Source: JAZGER01 sp036480335 (lineage in GTDB: Bacteria; Pseudomonadota; Gammaproteobacteria; DSM-19610). From it: a DNA stretch of 26,684 nt. Where the stretch lies: positions 1 to 26,684 of the forward strand of contig JAZGGH010000031.1 of the NCBI GenBank assembly GCA_036480335.1, given 5' to 3'. This document shows, piece by piece, positions 1 to 7,873 of the stretch. Positions within the stretch are counted from its first letter, which is position 1. Each line of letters opens with the position of its first letter. A program made the translations under genes and the position numbers. Under the pieces are notes generated by a model. That model worked only from the letters and a program-made list of their open reading frames with translations, ran no database searches and had not been told where the DNA came from.

Positions 1-10
1 TTAGCGGGAG

Positions 11-26
11 CTATAATTAATTATAG
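11..26. repeat. perfect 16-bp AT-only palindrome upstream of the ELWxxDGT gene
   Basis: CTATAATT followed directly by AATTATAG is a perfect dyad with no loop, 61 bases before the ATG at 88. It could be an operator, or the end of something lying outside the window. It is too AT-rich to act as a strong terminator. The rest of positions 1-87 holds no gene I can support. Confidence 0.4.
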
Positions 27-87
27 TTGTAGTCGCCTTTACAGGGACAAACAGCTCTTCAGCACGTGAATTGGGGGAACAAAAGAG

Positions 88-3000
88 ATGCAACATATTA
101 ATTCACAACCTTTATTAACCTGGAAAATCCTTATCCATTTTTTAGTGGTTTCTGCATTAATCTTAATGCAATCAACGGGATATACAAATCCTGTTCTGGT
201 TGAGGACATTACACCGTTACCAACACCCAAAAGTTCATTTCCGCGTGAATTTACAGAGCTAAATGGCCAGATCATTTTTACTGCCAAGTGGGATCCACGC
301 GATTCTGGTGGTTTATGGGTAAAAGATCTGACTACTCATGAAACGCATTTAATCAGGAAAATTGCTGCAACCGGTTTGACAAAATCTAACGGTTCTGTAT
401 TTTTCATAGCGTCTAAAGGCATCTGGAAAACGGATGGAACAAAATCAGGGACAGCTCTGGTCAGGAACTTTTCTGAAGCAAGTTTTATTCAGGGTTTAAC
501 AAATATCAATGGCAGTTTGTATTTTGTGACTGAAACGCAGGGTGCACCAGTAAAACTCTGGAAGAGTGATGGTTCAGAGGTTGGGACTGTTCTGATCAGG
601 GCATTTGATCCGGGCGGAAATCAGAGCAACCCACATTCGTTTGTCAGCATGGGCGGCCGGCTGTTCTTTATTGCACCGGGCAACTCTTTTATTGGTGTTA
701 ACCATAATGAAGCATTATGGGAAACTGATGGTACTGTTGCCGGAACCCGGTTGGTAAAAGACATCTCCATTGAAAACCTGATCGCTATTGATAAAACCCT
801 GTATTTTACGACAAGGGATGACACGCATGGGGAAGAACTCTGGAAGAGTGATGGGTCTGAAATTGGCACAGTAATGGTAAAAGATATCAAGCCAGGAAGT
901 AATGACAGCAGACCGATGTCTTTAACAGAACTAAATGGTGTGCTTTATTTTCTGGCTTTTGATGAATCACATGGTCAGGAATTGTGGAGAAGTGATGGCA
1001 CTTGAGGCTGGAACCCATCTGGTCAAAGACATCCTGAAAGGGAATTCGAGCTCTAACATATTTCGATTAACTGCGGTGGGCGGGGCGCTGTATTTTTCTG
1101 CATCGGATGGAGTATCAGGATCAGAGTTGTGGAAAAGTGATGGCACTGAAACCGGCACTTATCGAGTAAAGGATATTGTGGCGGGAAGTGGCAGTAGCGG
1201 TCCAAATGATTTGCAGGGAATCAATGGAATTCTCTATTTCACTGCAGCAGATAGCACGAATAAACGCTCTCTCTGGAAGAGTGATGGAACTGAGGCTGGA
1301 ACAGTGCCCGCAAATCCTCAAAGCCCTTATCAGGACATTGCAGAGTTAATGAACACGAATGGGTCTATGATTTTTAGTGCTATTGATAGCGTTCATGGCA
1401 GGGAATTATGGATGAGTGATGAAGCATTTATTCGGGCAGAAATGACCAATATTGCACCGGATGTCACTCACAGCAACCCGGAAATGATGATCAATATTAA
1501 TGATCTTTTGTATTTTGTTGCAGACGATGGTTTGTGGGCTAACTTTGGTGGTTCTTCAGGAGCCTATTTAGTGAAAGATATTCGCCCTGAAGATGTGGTC
1601 AGTTTCAATGGGCTGCTTTACTTTAAGTCAAAAGGTGGCTTGTGGAAAAGTGATGGAACTACGGCAGGCACAGTGCTTGTCAAAGCGGTCACCCCTGTGG
1701 ATGACAGTGATTCCTGGTGGTTAACAACTGTGAATGGAATGCTGTATTTTTCTGCATCAAATAGCCACTTCTTCAAAGAACTCTGGAAAAGTGATGGGAC
1801 AGAAGCAGGCACTGTCAAGGTAAAAAATATCGCCGCAGGACCCTGGTGGAAGCGCCAGTCTGATTACAGAGGAAGTTTTACGAATCTGAATGGTACTGTG
1901 TATTTCTCTGCAAATGACGGTACCTCTGGCGAGGAATTATGGAAGAGTGATGGAACTGAATCTGGAACCATACTGGTGAAAGATATTCGTGCAGGAAGTG
2001 CTGACAGTGACCCTCTGTATTTCACAGAAATGAACGGTGTACTGTATTTTAGTGCCTCCGATGGCCTCAATGATCGGCAGCTCTGGAAAAGTGATGGAAC
2101 TGCATCCGGAACAATGCCTTTGACTTTTGGTGTTAGCCCCGATGGGCCTCTGGTGAAACTGAATAACACCCTGTATTTCCAGGCTACAAATAATCAATAC
2201 GGGAAAGAGTTGTGGAAGAGTGACGGTACTGTAGCGGGTACAGAGCTAGTAAAAGATATTTATCCGGGAGGTAGTGACAGTAATCCAGGACAATTAACAA
2301 CGTTAAATGGCATGCTGTTTTTTACTGCAGATGATGGTGTACAGGGTGCCGAGTTTTGGAAGAGTGACGGAACAGCGGCAGGTACGAATATCGTTAATGA
2401 CATTTTTCCGGGAATACATTCCAGTGAAATAAATAATCTGGTAGCCGGTAAGGATGAACTGTTTTTTGTTGCTAATGATAATGAGCATGGATTTGAGCTA
2501 TGGCAGACAGATGGCACTCCGGCGGGCACTCAATTGGTTTCTGATTTAGTATCCGGAAATATTGGTTCAGACCCTATGCATTTAACGGCTGTTGATAATA
2601 CTGTGTTTTTCAGTACTAATGATGGTGTAGCAGGTAGAGAGCTGTGGAAATATGATGCAGCGCCCACAACACCACCAGAAGCTGAATTGGCTCTCCAGGT
2701 CGCGATTAATGGACAGTCAAGTATTAAGTTTGGCCCGACCGTCGCTATCGGTAGTACATTGGCCTGGGAATATACCGTTATAAATGCTGGCGATATACCT
2801 CTTAATAATGTTGAAGTTCGTGAACGCCGGAAATTACCTACGCTGGGCGACTGGACGGTTGTCTGTCGTATCAATCGTATCCCTGTTGGAGAAACCGCCA
2901 GTTGCTTGGTGACGAAAACGGCGACCGCAGGAATGTATAAATCGCTGGTTTCCGTGCGTGCGAATACTTCATTGGAAACATTGGCAAAGGCGTTCTATTT

Positions 3001-3346
3001 TGGCATAGATGAAGACGCTGAATTAGCTGCGACTGTGACTGCCAATAACCAGCCAGTGGCAAAACCTGGCCCGGTATTGACTGTTGGTGAAACGGTTACC
3101 TGGGTTTATAGGTTGACGAATACAGGCACTTCAATACTGAACGATATCGAAGTTCGTGGGCGCAGGAAGTTACCAGACCTGGGTAGCTGGGAAACCCTAT
3201 GTACTATTCAGCAAATTCCGGTCGGTGAATCGGCCCGTTGTTCGAGCACATCAACAACAATTGATGGAACGTATAAGTCGCTTATTGTTGCTCGCAATGC
3301 TTCGGTGGAAGTACTCATCGATGCATTCTATCAAGGCCTTCGATAA
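88..3346 (+). pseudogene. secreted ELWxxDGT-repeat protein with two C-terminal DUF11-like modules, interrupted by a +1 frameshift
   Basis: Translation starts at ATG 88 (AGAG just upstream) with a signal peptide: a short polar start, a hydrophobic stretch (residues about 13-27), then a likely cleavage before the first repeat. About 17 repeats of 40-50 residues follow, each with an ELWKSDGT-like core and then AGTxLVKDI. This repeat family is usually extracellular and probably beta-propeller-like; its molecular role is unknown. After the last repeat come two tandem modules of about 95 residues (nt about 2680-3010 and 3020-3340) that share GETVTW-like, RRKLPxLGxW and IPVGExAxC motifs, resembling DUF11-type surface domains. 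The frame is lost at 1002-1003: the frame from 88 ends at TGA 1003-1005, right after a SDGT motif. Removing one T restores the usual SDGTEAGT reading in the next frame, which runs to TAA 3344-3346. Intact, it would be about 1085 residues. Either a recent pseudogene or a sequence error. Confidence 0.8.
418..2657 (+). repeat. array of about 17 degenerate ELWxxDGT coding repeats
   Basis: The DNA repeats a core like ctctggaaaagtgatggaac at spacings of roughly 120-180 bases. Copies differ at silent positions, so this is an old protein repeat rather than a simple satellite. Two units near 1400-1560 have lost the core (ELWMSDEA and GLWANFGG). The near-identical copies at 1139 and 1285 show what the sequence at 1000 should look like. 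Confidence 0.85.
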
Positions 3347-3359
3347 CGGATACAACCAA

Positions 3360-3398
3360 CCAGAGTCAGGATCTGTAACACGCAAGACCTGACTCTGG
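3360..3398. terminator. hairpin between convergent genes
   Basis: An 11-bp perfect stem (CCAGAGTCAGG at 3360-3370 with CCTGACTCTGG at 3388-3398) and a 17-base loop lies 13 bases after the ELWxxDGT stop and 4 bases after the LON-domain gene end. Neither side has a strong T-run, so it may be a weak or factor-assisted bidirectional terminator. Confidence 0.5.
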
Positions 3399-3402
3399 CT
3401 AA

Positions 3403-4008
3403 CTAAGAAATCTCAGATTTTTCCAACACTTCGGATAATAGCTCATCATATAAAATCCGCAAACGCGTATCCGGCAAATCTGTTTCCAGTACACGCTGTT
3501 TGTCACTTAACGCAAAAGGCAACAACTCAACCAGGCGAGACACCACCCAGTCCATTTCCCGGAATTTCTGTTCATCCGGTGGGTATTGCATTTCTGTTTG
3601 TCGCAACACCTGTTTTAGCAGGCTCGCAAGTGACTGGTATTCTGGCAACAAGGGTACTACCGGTATATCTGGCAACCAGCTAACGCGCCCCAGTAACAAG
3701 CGGTCAGGCAGGGTTTCCGTATCGGCTATTTTGAAGCGTTTGCCACCGACAATTGTGATCGTTAGCATGCCATCCTCATTCTTATCAAAATCCACTACCC
3801 GAGCAAAGGTACCGACATCGAAGCAGTTTGCCGGATCACCTGTTTCTCTCCCGGAACGAATGGCGCAAACACCAAAACCTTTGTTTTCACGCATACAGTT
3901 ACTGATCATAGTCAGGTAGCGGGGTTCGAAAATACGTAACTTCAGGCGGCCACCGGGAAACAGCACACTCTGCAATGGAAACAGGGGAATAGTTTTCAGG
4001 TCGTACAT
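3403..4008 (-). CDS. LON peptidase N-terminal (substrate-binding) domain protein
   Basis: A 201-residue protein made only of the LON N-terminal domain (PF02190, COG2802 type), without the AAA+ or protease parts of Lon. The family signature is clear at the start: LFPLQSVLFPGG, then LRIFEPRYLTMI at residues about 25-36, with GFGVCAIR and GTFARVVDF further on. The role of such stand-alone LON domains is not established; protein or peptide binding is assumed from Lon. It starts at ATG 4008, three bases after the ubiX stop, with AAGGA about 10 bases upstream, so it is the last gene of the adk-mpl-ubiX operon. The length is normal for the stand-alone family (about 190-220 residues). Confidence 0.88.
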   Translation of the reverse strand: MYDLKTIPLFPLQSVLFPGGRLKLRIFEPRYLTMISNCMRENKGFGVCAIRSGRETGDPANCFDVGTFARVVDFDKNEDGMLTITIVGGKRFKIADTETLPDRLLLGRVSWLPDIPVVPLLPEYQSLASLLKQVLRQTEMQYPPDEQKFREMDWVVSRLVELLPFALSDKQRVLETDLPDTRLRILYDELLSEVLEKSEIS

Positions 4009-4011
4009 GGA

Positions 4012-4638
4012 TTATTCGTCCTTTGTTCCCCAGCGGGGCGAGAGGTTATTGTCAATATCCAGTTGATCCAGAATTCGGCTAACGACGAAATCCACGAGGT
4101 CATCTATCGTTTCCGGCTGCTGATAAAAACCCGGTGATGGCGGCAGAATCACCACACCCAGACGCGACAACTTCAGCATATTCTCCAGATGAATTGCAGA
4201 AAAAGGCGTTTCCCTGGGGACTAGTACAAGTTTTCTGCCTTCTTTAATGACCACATCGGCAGCGCGGTCAATAAGATTGATGCTGGCACCATTCGCAATA
4301 TTTGCCAACGTACCCGTTGTACAGGGACAGACCACCATCGCTCTCGGGACGCTGGTACCGCTGGCCACTGGTGCCGTCCATTCCTGACTACCAAACACCC
4401 GTAATTGGCCACTCTGTGCCTGCAGAAATTCTGTCAATACCTTACAGATGTCAGCCGGCCTGGCAGGAAGCGACAGGTCTGTTTCCATGTTGATGACGAT
4501 CTGCCCTGGTTTTGACACCATGATATACAGTGTTTCACCCGCCTCGACCAGACAATGCATCAGGCGTAGAGCATATACAGCACCAGAGGCACCGGTGATC
4601 GCTACGGCGATGGGCTTATTTTGCATTTGATGTGCCAT
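4012..4638 (-). CDS. ubiX: flavin prenyltransferase UbiX
   Basis: UbiX joins dimethylallyl phosphate to reduced FMN to make the prenylated flavin needed by the UbiD decarboxylase of ubiquinone synthesis. The Rossmann-like flavoprotein signature is at the N-terminus (ITGASGAVYALRLM, residues about 14-27). The conserved middle and end follow: VVCPCTTGTLANIANG, then LVPRETPFSAIHLENM and VILPPSPGFYQQP, the prenyl/phosphate-binding segments of the family. The length of 208 residues is normal. ATG 4638 overlaps the mpl end by 23 bases; a second ATG at 4626 gives a protein starting MQNKPIAV and is equally plausible. ubiD is not in the window. Confidence 0.95.
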   Translation of the reverse strand: MAHQMQNKPIAVAITGASGAVYALRLMHCLVEAGETLYIMVSKPGQIVINMETDLSLPARPADICKVLTEFLQAQSGQLRVFGSQEWTAPVASGTSVPRAMVVCPCTTGTLANIANGASINLIDRAADVVIKEGRKLVLVPRETPFSAIHLENMLKLSRLGVVILPPSPGFYQQPETIDDLVDFVVSRILDQLDIDNNLSPRWGTKDE

Positions 4639-6010
4639 CCAGAGCAGCCATCAGTTTTTCATGAATGCCATCAAAGCCACCATTACTCATCACCAATATA
4701 TGATCACCCGGCCTGGCAAGTGTTTTTACCCTGGAAACCAGCGTCTCTACCGACGCTTCAATATGCGCCGGGATATGCATGGCCTGTAACATCGGGCGTA
4801 AATCCCAGGCCATATCTTCGGGCTGATATATCAACACTTCATCTGCCGCTGACAAAGAGGCTGGTAATGACTGTTTATGGATTCCCATGCGCATGGAATT
4901 GGAACGCGGTTCCAGCAGAGCAATGATTTTGTCCGACGAGCCGACATGCTTACGCAGACCTTCGAGCGTTGTTCTGATCGCTGTCGGATGGTGGGCAAAG
5001 TCGTCATAAATCGTAATTCCAGAAACGACACCACACACTTCCATGCGTCGGCGTACACCCTTGAAATCTGCCAGTGCACTAATCGCAACATCAGCCGGGA
5101 CTCCGGTATGACGGGCAGCTGCAATAGCCGAGATGGCGTTATGAACATTATGTTGTCCGATTTGCGACCATTGCACTCGCCCCTGTGATTCACCTTTGTA
5201 GCAAACATCAAATTCACTGCCATCATCACTGGCATTACTCACTGACCAGTCAACATTTGTCATCCCGGTTGTCATCTCAGTCATCACAGACTCCTGCTCC
5301 GACCAGCAGCCCATTTCGATCACATCAGCCAGGTTAGCATCCTGTCCGTTGAGAATAATTTTGCCTTCTGACGGTACGATGCGCAGCAAATGATGGAACT
5401 GGGTTTTGATTGCTGCCAGATCCGGAAAGATATCGGCATGATCAAACTCAAGATTATTCAACACCAGAGTGCGTGGCCGGTAATGCACGAACTTTGATCG
5501 CTTGTCGAAAAAAGCCGTGTCATATTCATCGGCTTCGATGACAAAAAAAGGTGTTTTACCGAGGCGTGCCGACACACCGAAATTCCCTGGCACACCACCA
5601 ATCAGAAACCCCGGCTCAAGACCGGCAAACTCCAGAATCCAGGCCAGCATACTGGCGGTACTGGTTTTTCCATGGGTGCCGGCAACTGCCAGCACCCAGC
5701 GCGACTGCAACACCTGTTCTTCCAGCCATTGTGGCCCGGAAACATAGCGCAGAGTATTATTCAGCATATATTCCACGGCAGGGTTACCCCGGCTCATGGC
5801 ATTGCCAACTACCACCAGATCAGCCTCACTCTCGGCCAGACGTTCTGCCGAATAGCCTTCCTGCAAATCAATGCCCTGTTCCTGCAATTGCGTACTCATC
5901 GGCGGGTAAACACTGGCATCCGAGCCTTCCACATCAACACCAAATTCACGCGCCAGCAATGCCAGCCCACCCATGAATGTCCCACAAATACCTAATATAT
6001 GAATTCGCAA
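4616..6010 (-). CDS. mpl: UDP-N-acetylmuramate:L-alanyl-gamma-D-glutamyl-meso-diaminopimelate ligase
   Basis: Mpl re-attaches recycled murein tripeptide to UDP-MurNAc using ATP, in cytoplasmic peptidoglycan recycling. Mur-ligase motifs are in order: IHILGICGTFMGGLA at the N-terminus, the ATP loop GTHGKTSTASML, EADEYDTAFFDKRSKF, LNNLEFDHADIF, and YDDFAHHPTAIRTTL, the last typical of Mpl. No ATG precedes the conserved start in a sensible place. I chose TTG at 6010, which gives LRIHILGICG as the first residues, read as Met. It has GGCGGAG upstream and lies 5 bases after the preceding stop. This gives 464 residues, close to the roughly 457 of E. coli Mpl. An open frame continues upstream to 6169, but that part overlaps the membrane-protein gene and has no family similarity. 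Confidence 0.93.
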   Translation of the reverse strand: MRIHILGICGTFMGGLALLAREFGVDVEGSDASVYPPMSTQLQEQGIDLQEGYSAERLAESEADLVVVGNAMSRGNPAVEYMLNNTLRYVSGPQWLEEQVLQSRWVLAVAGTHGKTSTASMLAWILEFAGLEPGFLIGGVPGNFGVSARLGKTPFFVIEADEYDTAFFDKRSKFVHYRPRTLVLNNLEFDHADIFPDLAAIKTQFHHLLRIVPSEGKIILNGQDANLADVIEMGCWSEQESVMTEMTTGMTNVDWSVSNASDDGSEFDVCYKGESQGRVQWSQIGQHNVHNAISAIAAARHTGVPADVAISALADFKGVRRRMEVCGVVSGITIYDDFAHHPTAIRTTLEGLRKHVGSSDKIIALLEPRSNSMRMGIHKQSLPASLSAADEVLIYQPEDMAWDLRPMLQAMHIPAHIEASVETLVSRVKTLARPGDHILVMSNGGFDGIHEKLMAALDGTSNAK

Positions 6011-6015
6011 ACCCG

Positions 6016-6543
6016 CTACTCCGCCGTTGGATAAAACTGTTCTACTACAGAATACACAATTATGCCGTGAACAATAGCCAATCCCACACCGACAATAAAG
6101 GATACAGACAGGGCGTGTCGATAAATATGTGCCCGCACCACCACACTCCATACTGCCAGCAACAACCATGCAACGGCAATCAAAACCGGAATCTGGTCAT
6201 TATGCAGACTTGCCATCATTACTTGCACCAGTGGCAGGGCTACCACACCGGTTACCACCCCCGTACCTGCCATGGCGGTCAGTGACTGTTGCAGACGATT
6301 TGTCCGGTAGGTTAATACCAGAGTAAACAGAAGCATCGCAATCATTATCAGGAAATCAATCGTCATAACGCCCAGTGCAACACGACTTCCGGAGGTAACA
6401 ACGGCGAGTAAATATTTGATCGGGGTAAACAGCGTGAACGCCAGTATCATGGCTGAACTTGAAACAGGGTCATTCTGTGGCGCTCGCTTCAGAAAGCACA
6501 TTTCAAGCCAGGAAGACAACCAGTATTTAAGCCACGCAAACAT
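6016..6543 (-). CDS. small integral membrane protein of unknown function, between adk and mpl
   Basis: The 175 residues are mostly hydrophobic, with about four membrane segments: roughly residues 30-48, 57-78, 90-110 and 119-135, plus a likely fifth at 144-165. I see no catalytic motif and do not recognise the family. The gene starts at ATG 6543, 29 bases after the adk stop, with no good ribosome-binding sequence. Its stop is followed after 5 bases by the mpl TTG, and its last codons carry the mpl ribosome-binding site, so the two are probably translationally coupled. The position suggests an envelope role, but nothing in the sequence proves one. Met 15 (6501) is another possible start. Confidence 0.75.
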   Translation of the reverse strand: MFAWLKYWLSSWLEMCFLKRAPQNDPVSSSAMILAFTLFTPIKYLLAVVTSGSRVALGVMTIDFLIMIAMLLFTLVLTYRTNRLQQSLTAMAGTGVVTGVVALPLVQVMMASLHNDQIPVLIAVAWLLLAVWSVVVRAHIYRHALSVSFIVGVGLAIVHGIIVYSVVEQFYPTAE

Positions 6544-6572
6544 GATCGAGTGAGTTCAGCAACCGATGCCTG

Positions 6573-7559
6573 TTAGCTTTTTTTGCTGACAACTTTCTTT
6601 CTGGCGGTTTTTTTTGCCACTTTTTTAGGTGTGGATTTTACCACCTTCTTTTTAGGTGCCGATCGCGTGGAGATTTTTTTCTTTGCGATCGCTGTCTTTT
6701 TTACAGGCGCTTTCTTTGCGCCAGTTTTCTTTGCCGTGGTTTTTTTTGCTGCTGTTTTTTTTACGGCAACCTTACTTGTCTTTCTGGCTACAGGGGTGGC
6801 AGATTTTTGTTCCTGCACTTTCGGCGCGGACTTATCCGGGCTTTCCTGTTTAACTGACTGATGGCGTCTGGCCGCCTTGCGGATTGCAGCTGAGCGATCT
6901 TTGAGTAATGTACTGGTTTCCTGTGTCACTTTCTGCATCGCAGCAAATACATCATTTACCGAGCCTTCGCCCTGAACTTCACGCAAACTGCCCCGCTCCT
7001 GATAATAATCAATCACTGGCATGGTCTGCAAATCAAAAGCACGTAACCGGGTACTCAATAATTCTTCGGTATCTTCAGCTCGCTGACGCAGTCGACCACC
7101 GCATTCATCGCAATTTTCATCCATTTTCGGGGGTGCTGTGAAAAGATTATAGGTTGCACCACAGGACAAACAATGGCGGCGTCCCAACAAACGCTGCATA
7201 AGTCGATCAATATTCAGGTTGAGCTTGATAATCAGATCCAGTGATTGCCCCAGTTTTGCCAGCATTTCATCCAGAGCCTCGGCCTGAATCAGATTACGAG
7301 GAAAACCATCCAGCAGGAAACCCTGTGCAGTATCCTTTTCAAGCAGACGCTCACGAATCACACCCAGGATAATTTCATCAGAGACAAGCTGGCCAGCATC
7401 CATCATCAATTTGGCAGCTCTGCCCAGCGTTGTTTTATCCGCAACAGCCTGCCGTAATAACGGCCCAGTGGATATAATCGGGACGCCCAATTTTGTTGTC
7501 AGCAGTGTTGCTTGTGTCCCCTTACCAACGCCCGGCGCACCTAAAAGAACCAGCTTCAT
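6573..7559 (-). CDS. adk: adenylate kinase with a histone H1-like lysine-rich C-terminal tail
   Basis: Adenylate kinase interconverts ATP, AMP and ADP in the cytoplasm. Residues 1 to about 218 are a complete long-form enzyme: P-loop GAPGVGKGTQ (8-17), STGPLLR (30-36), LLDGFPR (82-88), and a lid with a zinc-type four-cysteine site (C130, C133, C150, C153). Residues about 222-328 are an added tail rich in Lys, Ala, Thr and Val with AKKT/VKKT-type repeats, like bacterial histone H1-like proteins; E. coli Adk ends at 214. At position 33, where the family has Asp (STGDMLR), this protein has Pro, confirmed by the codon CCG. The start is ATG 7559 with AGGAG six bases upstream. First gene of the operon adk-orf-mpl-ubiX-LON. 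The tail codons are A-rich, so short indels there would be easy; the frame is intact to TAA. Confidence 0.92.
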   Translation of the reverse strand: MKLVLLGAPGVGKGTQATLLTTKLGVPIISTGPLLRQAVADKTTLGRAAKLMMDAGQLVSDEIILGVIRERLLEKDTAQGFLLDGFPRNLIQAEALDEMLAKLGQSLDLIIKLNLNIDRLMQRLLGRRHCLSCGATYNLFTAPPKMDENCDECGGRLRQRAEDTEELLSTRLRAFDLQTMPVIDYYQERGSLREVQGEGSVNDVFAAMQKVTQETSTLLKDRSAAIRKAARRHQSVKQESPDKSAPKVQEQKSATPVARKTSKVAVKKTAAKKTTAKKTGAKKAPVKKTAIAKKKISTRSAPKKKVVKSTPKKVAKKTARKKVVSKKS

Positions 7560-7873
7560 GACCAGCTCCTTGCATAATTATCTGTTATTATTAACATTAT
7601 TCACAACCATTAAATAGCTATCCCTGTTATCATACAAACAGCTTACGCGTCTGTAAACCAACTTAAATACACCAAGTTACCGCTTGTAACATGAACAAGT
7701 CAAACAAAGCTTATGAATTTCCTATGTTTTAGGCTATGCTATGTCGCCATTTCGATCACTATGGCATGTGCGCTAGTGTTAAAACTTATGGCACAAGTAT
7801 CAATAAATTCGACAATCTGACATCCATCAGGTTGTTATCTGTTTCATTAACTTACCATCGGGAGTATTTGTAA
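7560..7873. other. 314-base divergent intergenic region between adk and pfp
   Basis: No gene is seen here. It holds a good minus-strand promoter candidate for adk (separate entry). On the plus strand I find only weak promoter-like strings, such as TATGCT at 7735-7740 with TTATGA 18 bases upstream. A short dyad, CTTGT-N7-ACAAG, sits at 7683-7699. The pfp ribosome-binding site GGGAG is at 7860-7864. Confidence 0.6.
7629..7657 (-). promoter_or_regulatory. candidate sigma-70 promoter of the adk operon
   Basis: Read on the minus strand, TTTACA (7652-7657, 5 of 6 consensus) is separated by 17 bases from TATGAT (7629-7634, 5 of 6). Transcription would begin near 7622, giving a leader of about 60 bases before the adk ATG. 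Seen by eye only. Confidence 0.5.

Noticed and set aside
995..1010. Programmed +1 frameshift, as in prfB, at ACT-TGA
   Set aside because: The slip would move a Thr tRNA from ACT to CTT, a poor re-pairing, and no Shine-Dalgarno-like stimulator sits just upstream. Sister repeats show the simple one-base insertion.
418..2657. CRISPR-like or satellite repeat array
   Set aside because: The repeats are in coding frame, vary in length and sequence, and encode the ELWxxDGT protein motif.
1864..2874. Several minus-strand open frames of 80-115 residues across the repeat gene
   Set aside because: All are shadows of the repeat codons and share the same antisense motif (VPSLFQSS).
6011..6169. N-terminal extension of Mpl
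   Set aside because: It overlaps the membrane-protein gene in another frame, is Cys-rich and unlike the family; the TTG at 6010 has a good ribosome-binding site.
6573..6600. Slippery A-run (GCAAAAAAAGC) at the adk end as a frameshift signal
   Set aside because: It lies two codons before the natural stop; a slip would change only a few residues and no downstream structure supports it.
6583..6861. Plus-strand open frame rich in Phe, Ala and Val, suggesting a membrane protein
   Set aside because: It is the antisense of the Lys/Ala tail codons of adk (AAA/AAG read backward give Phe and Leu).
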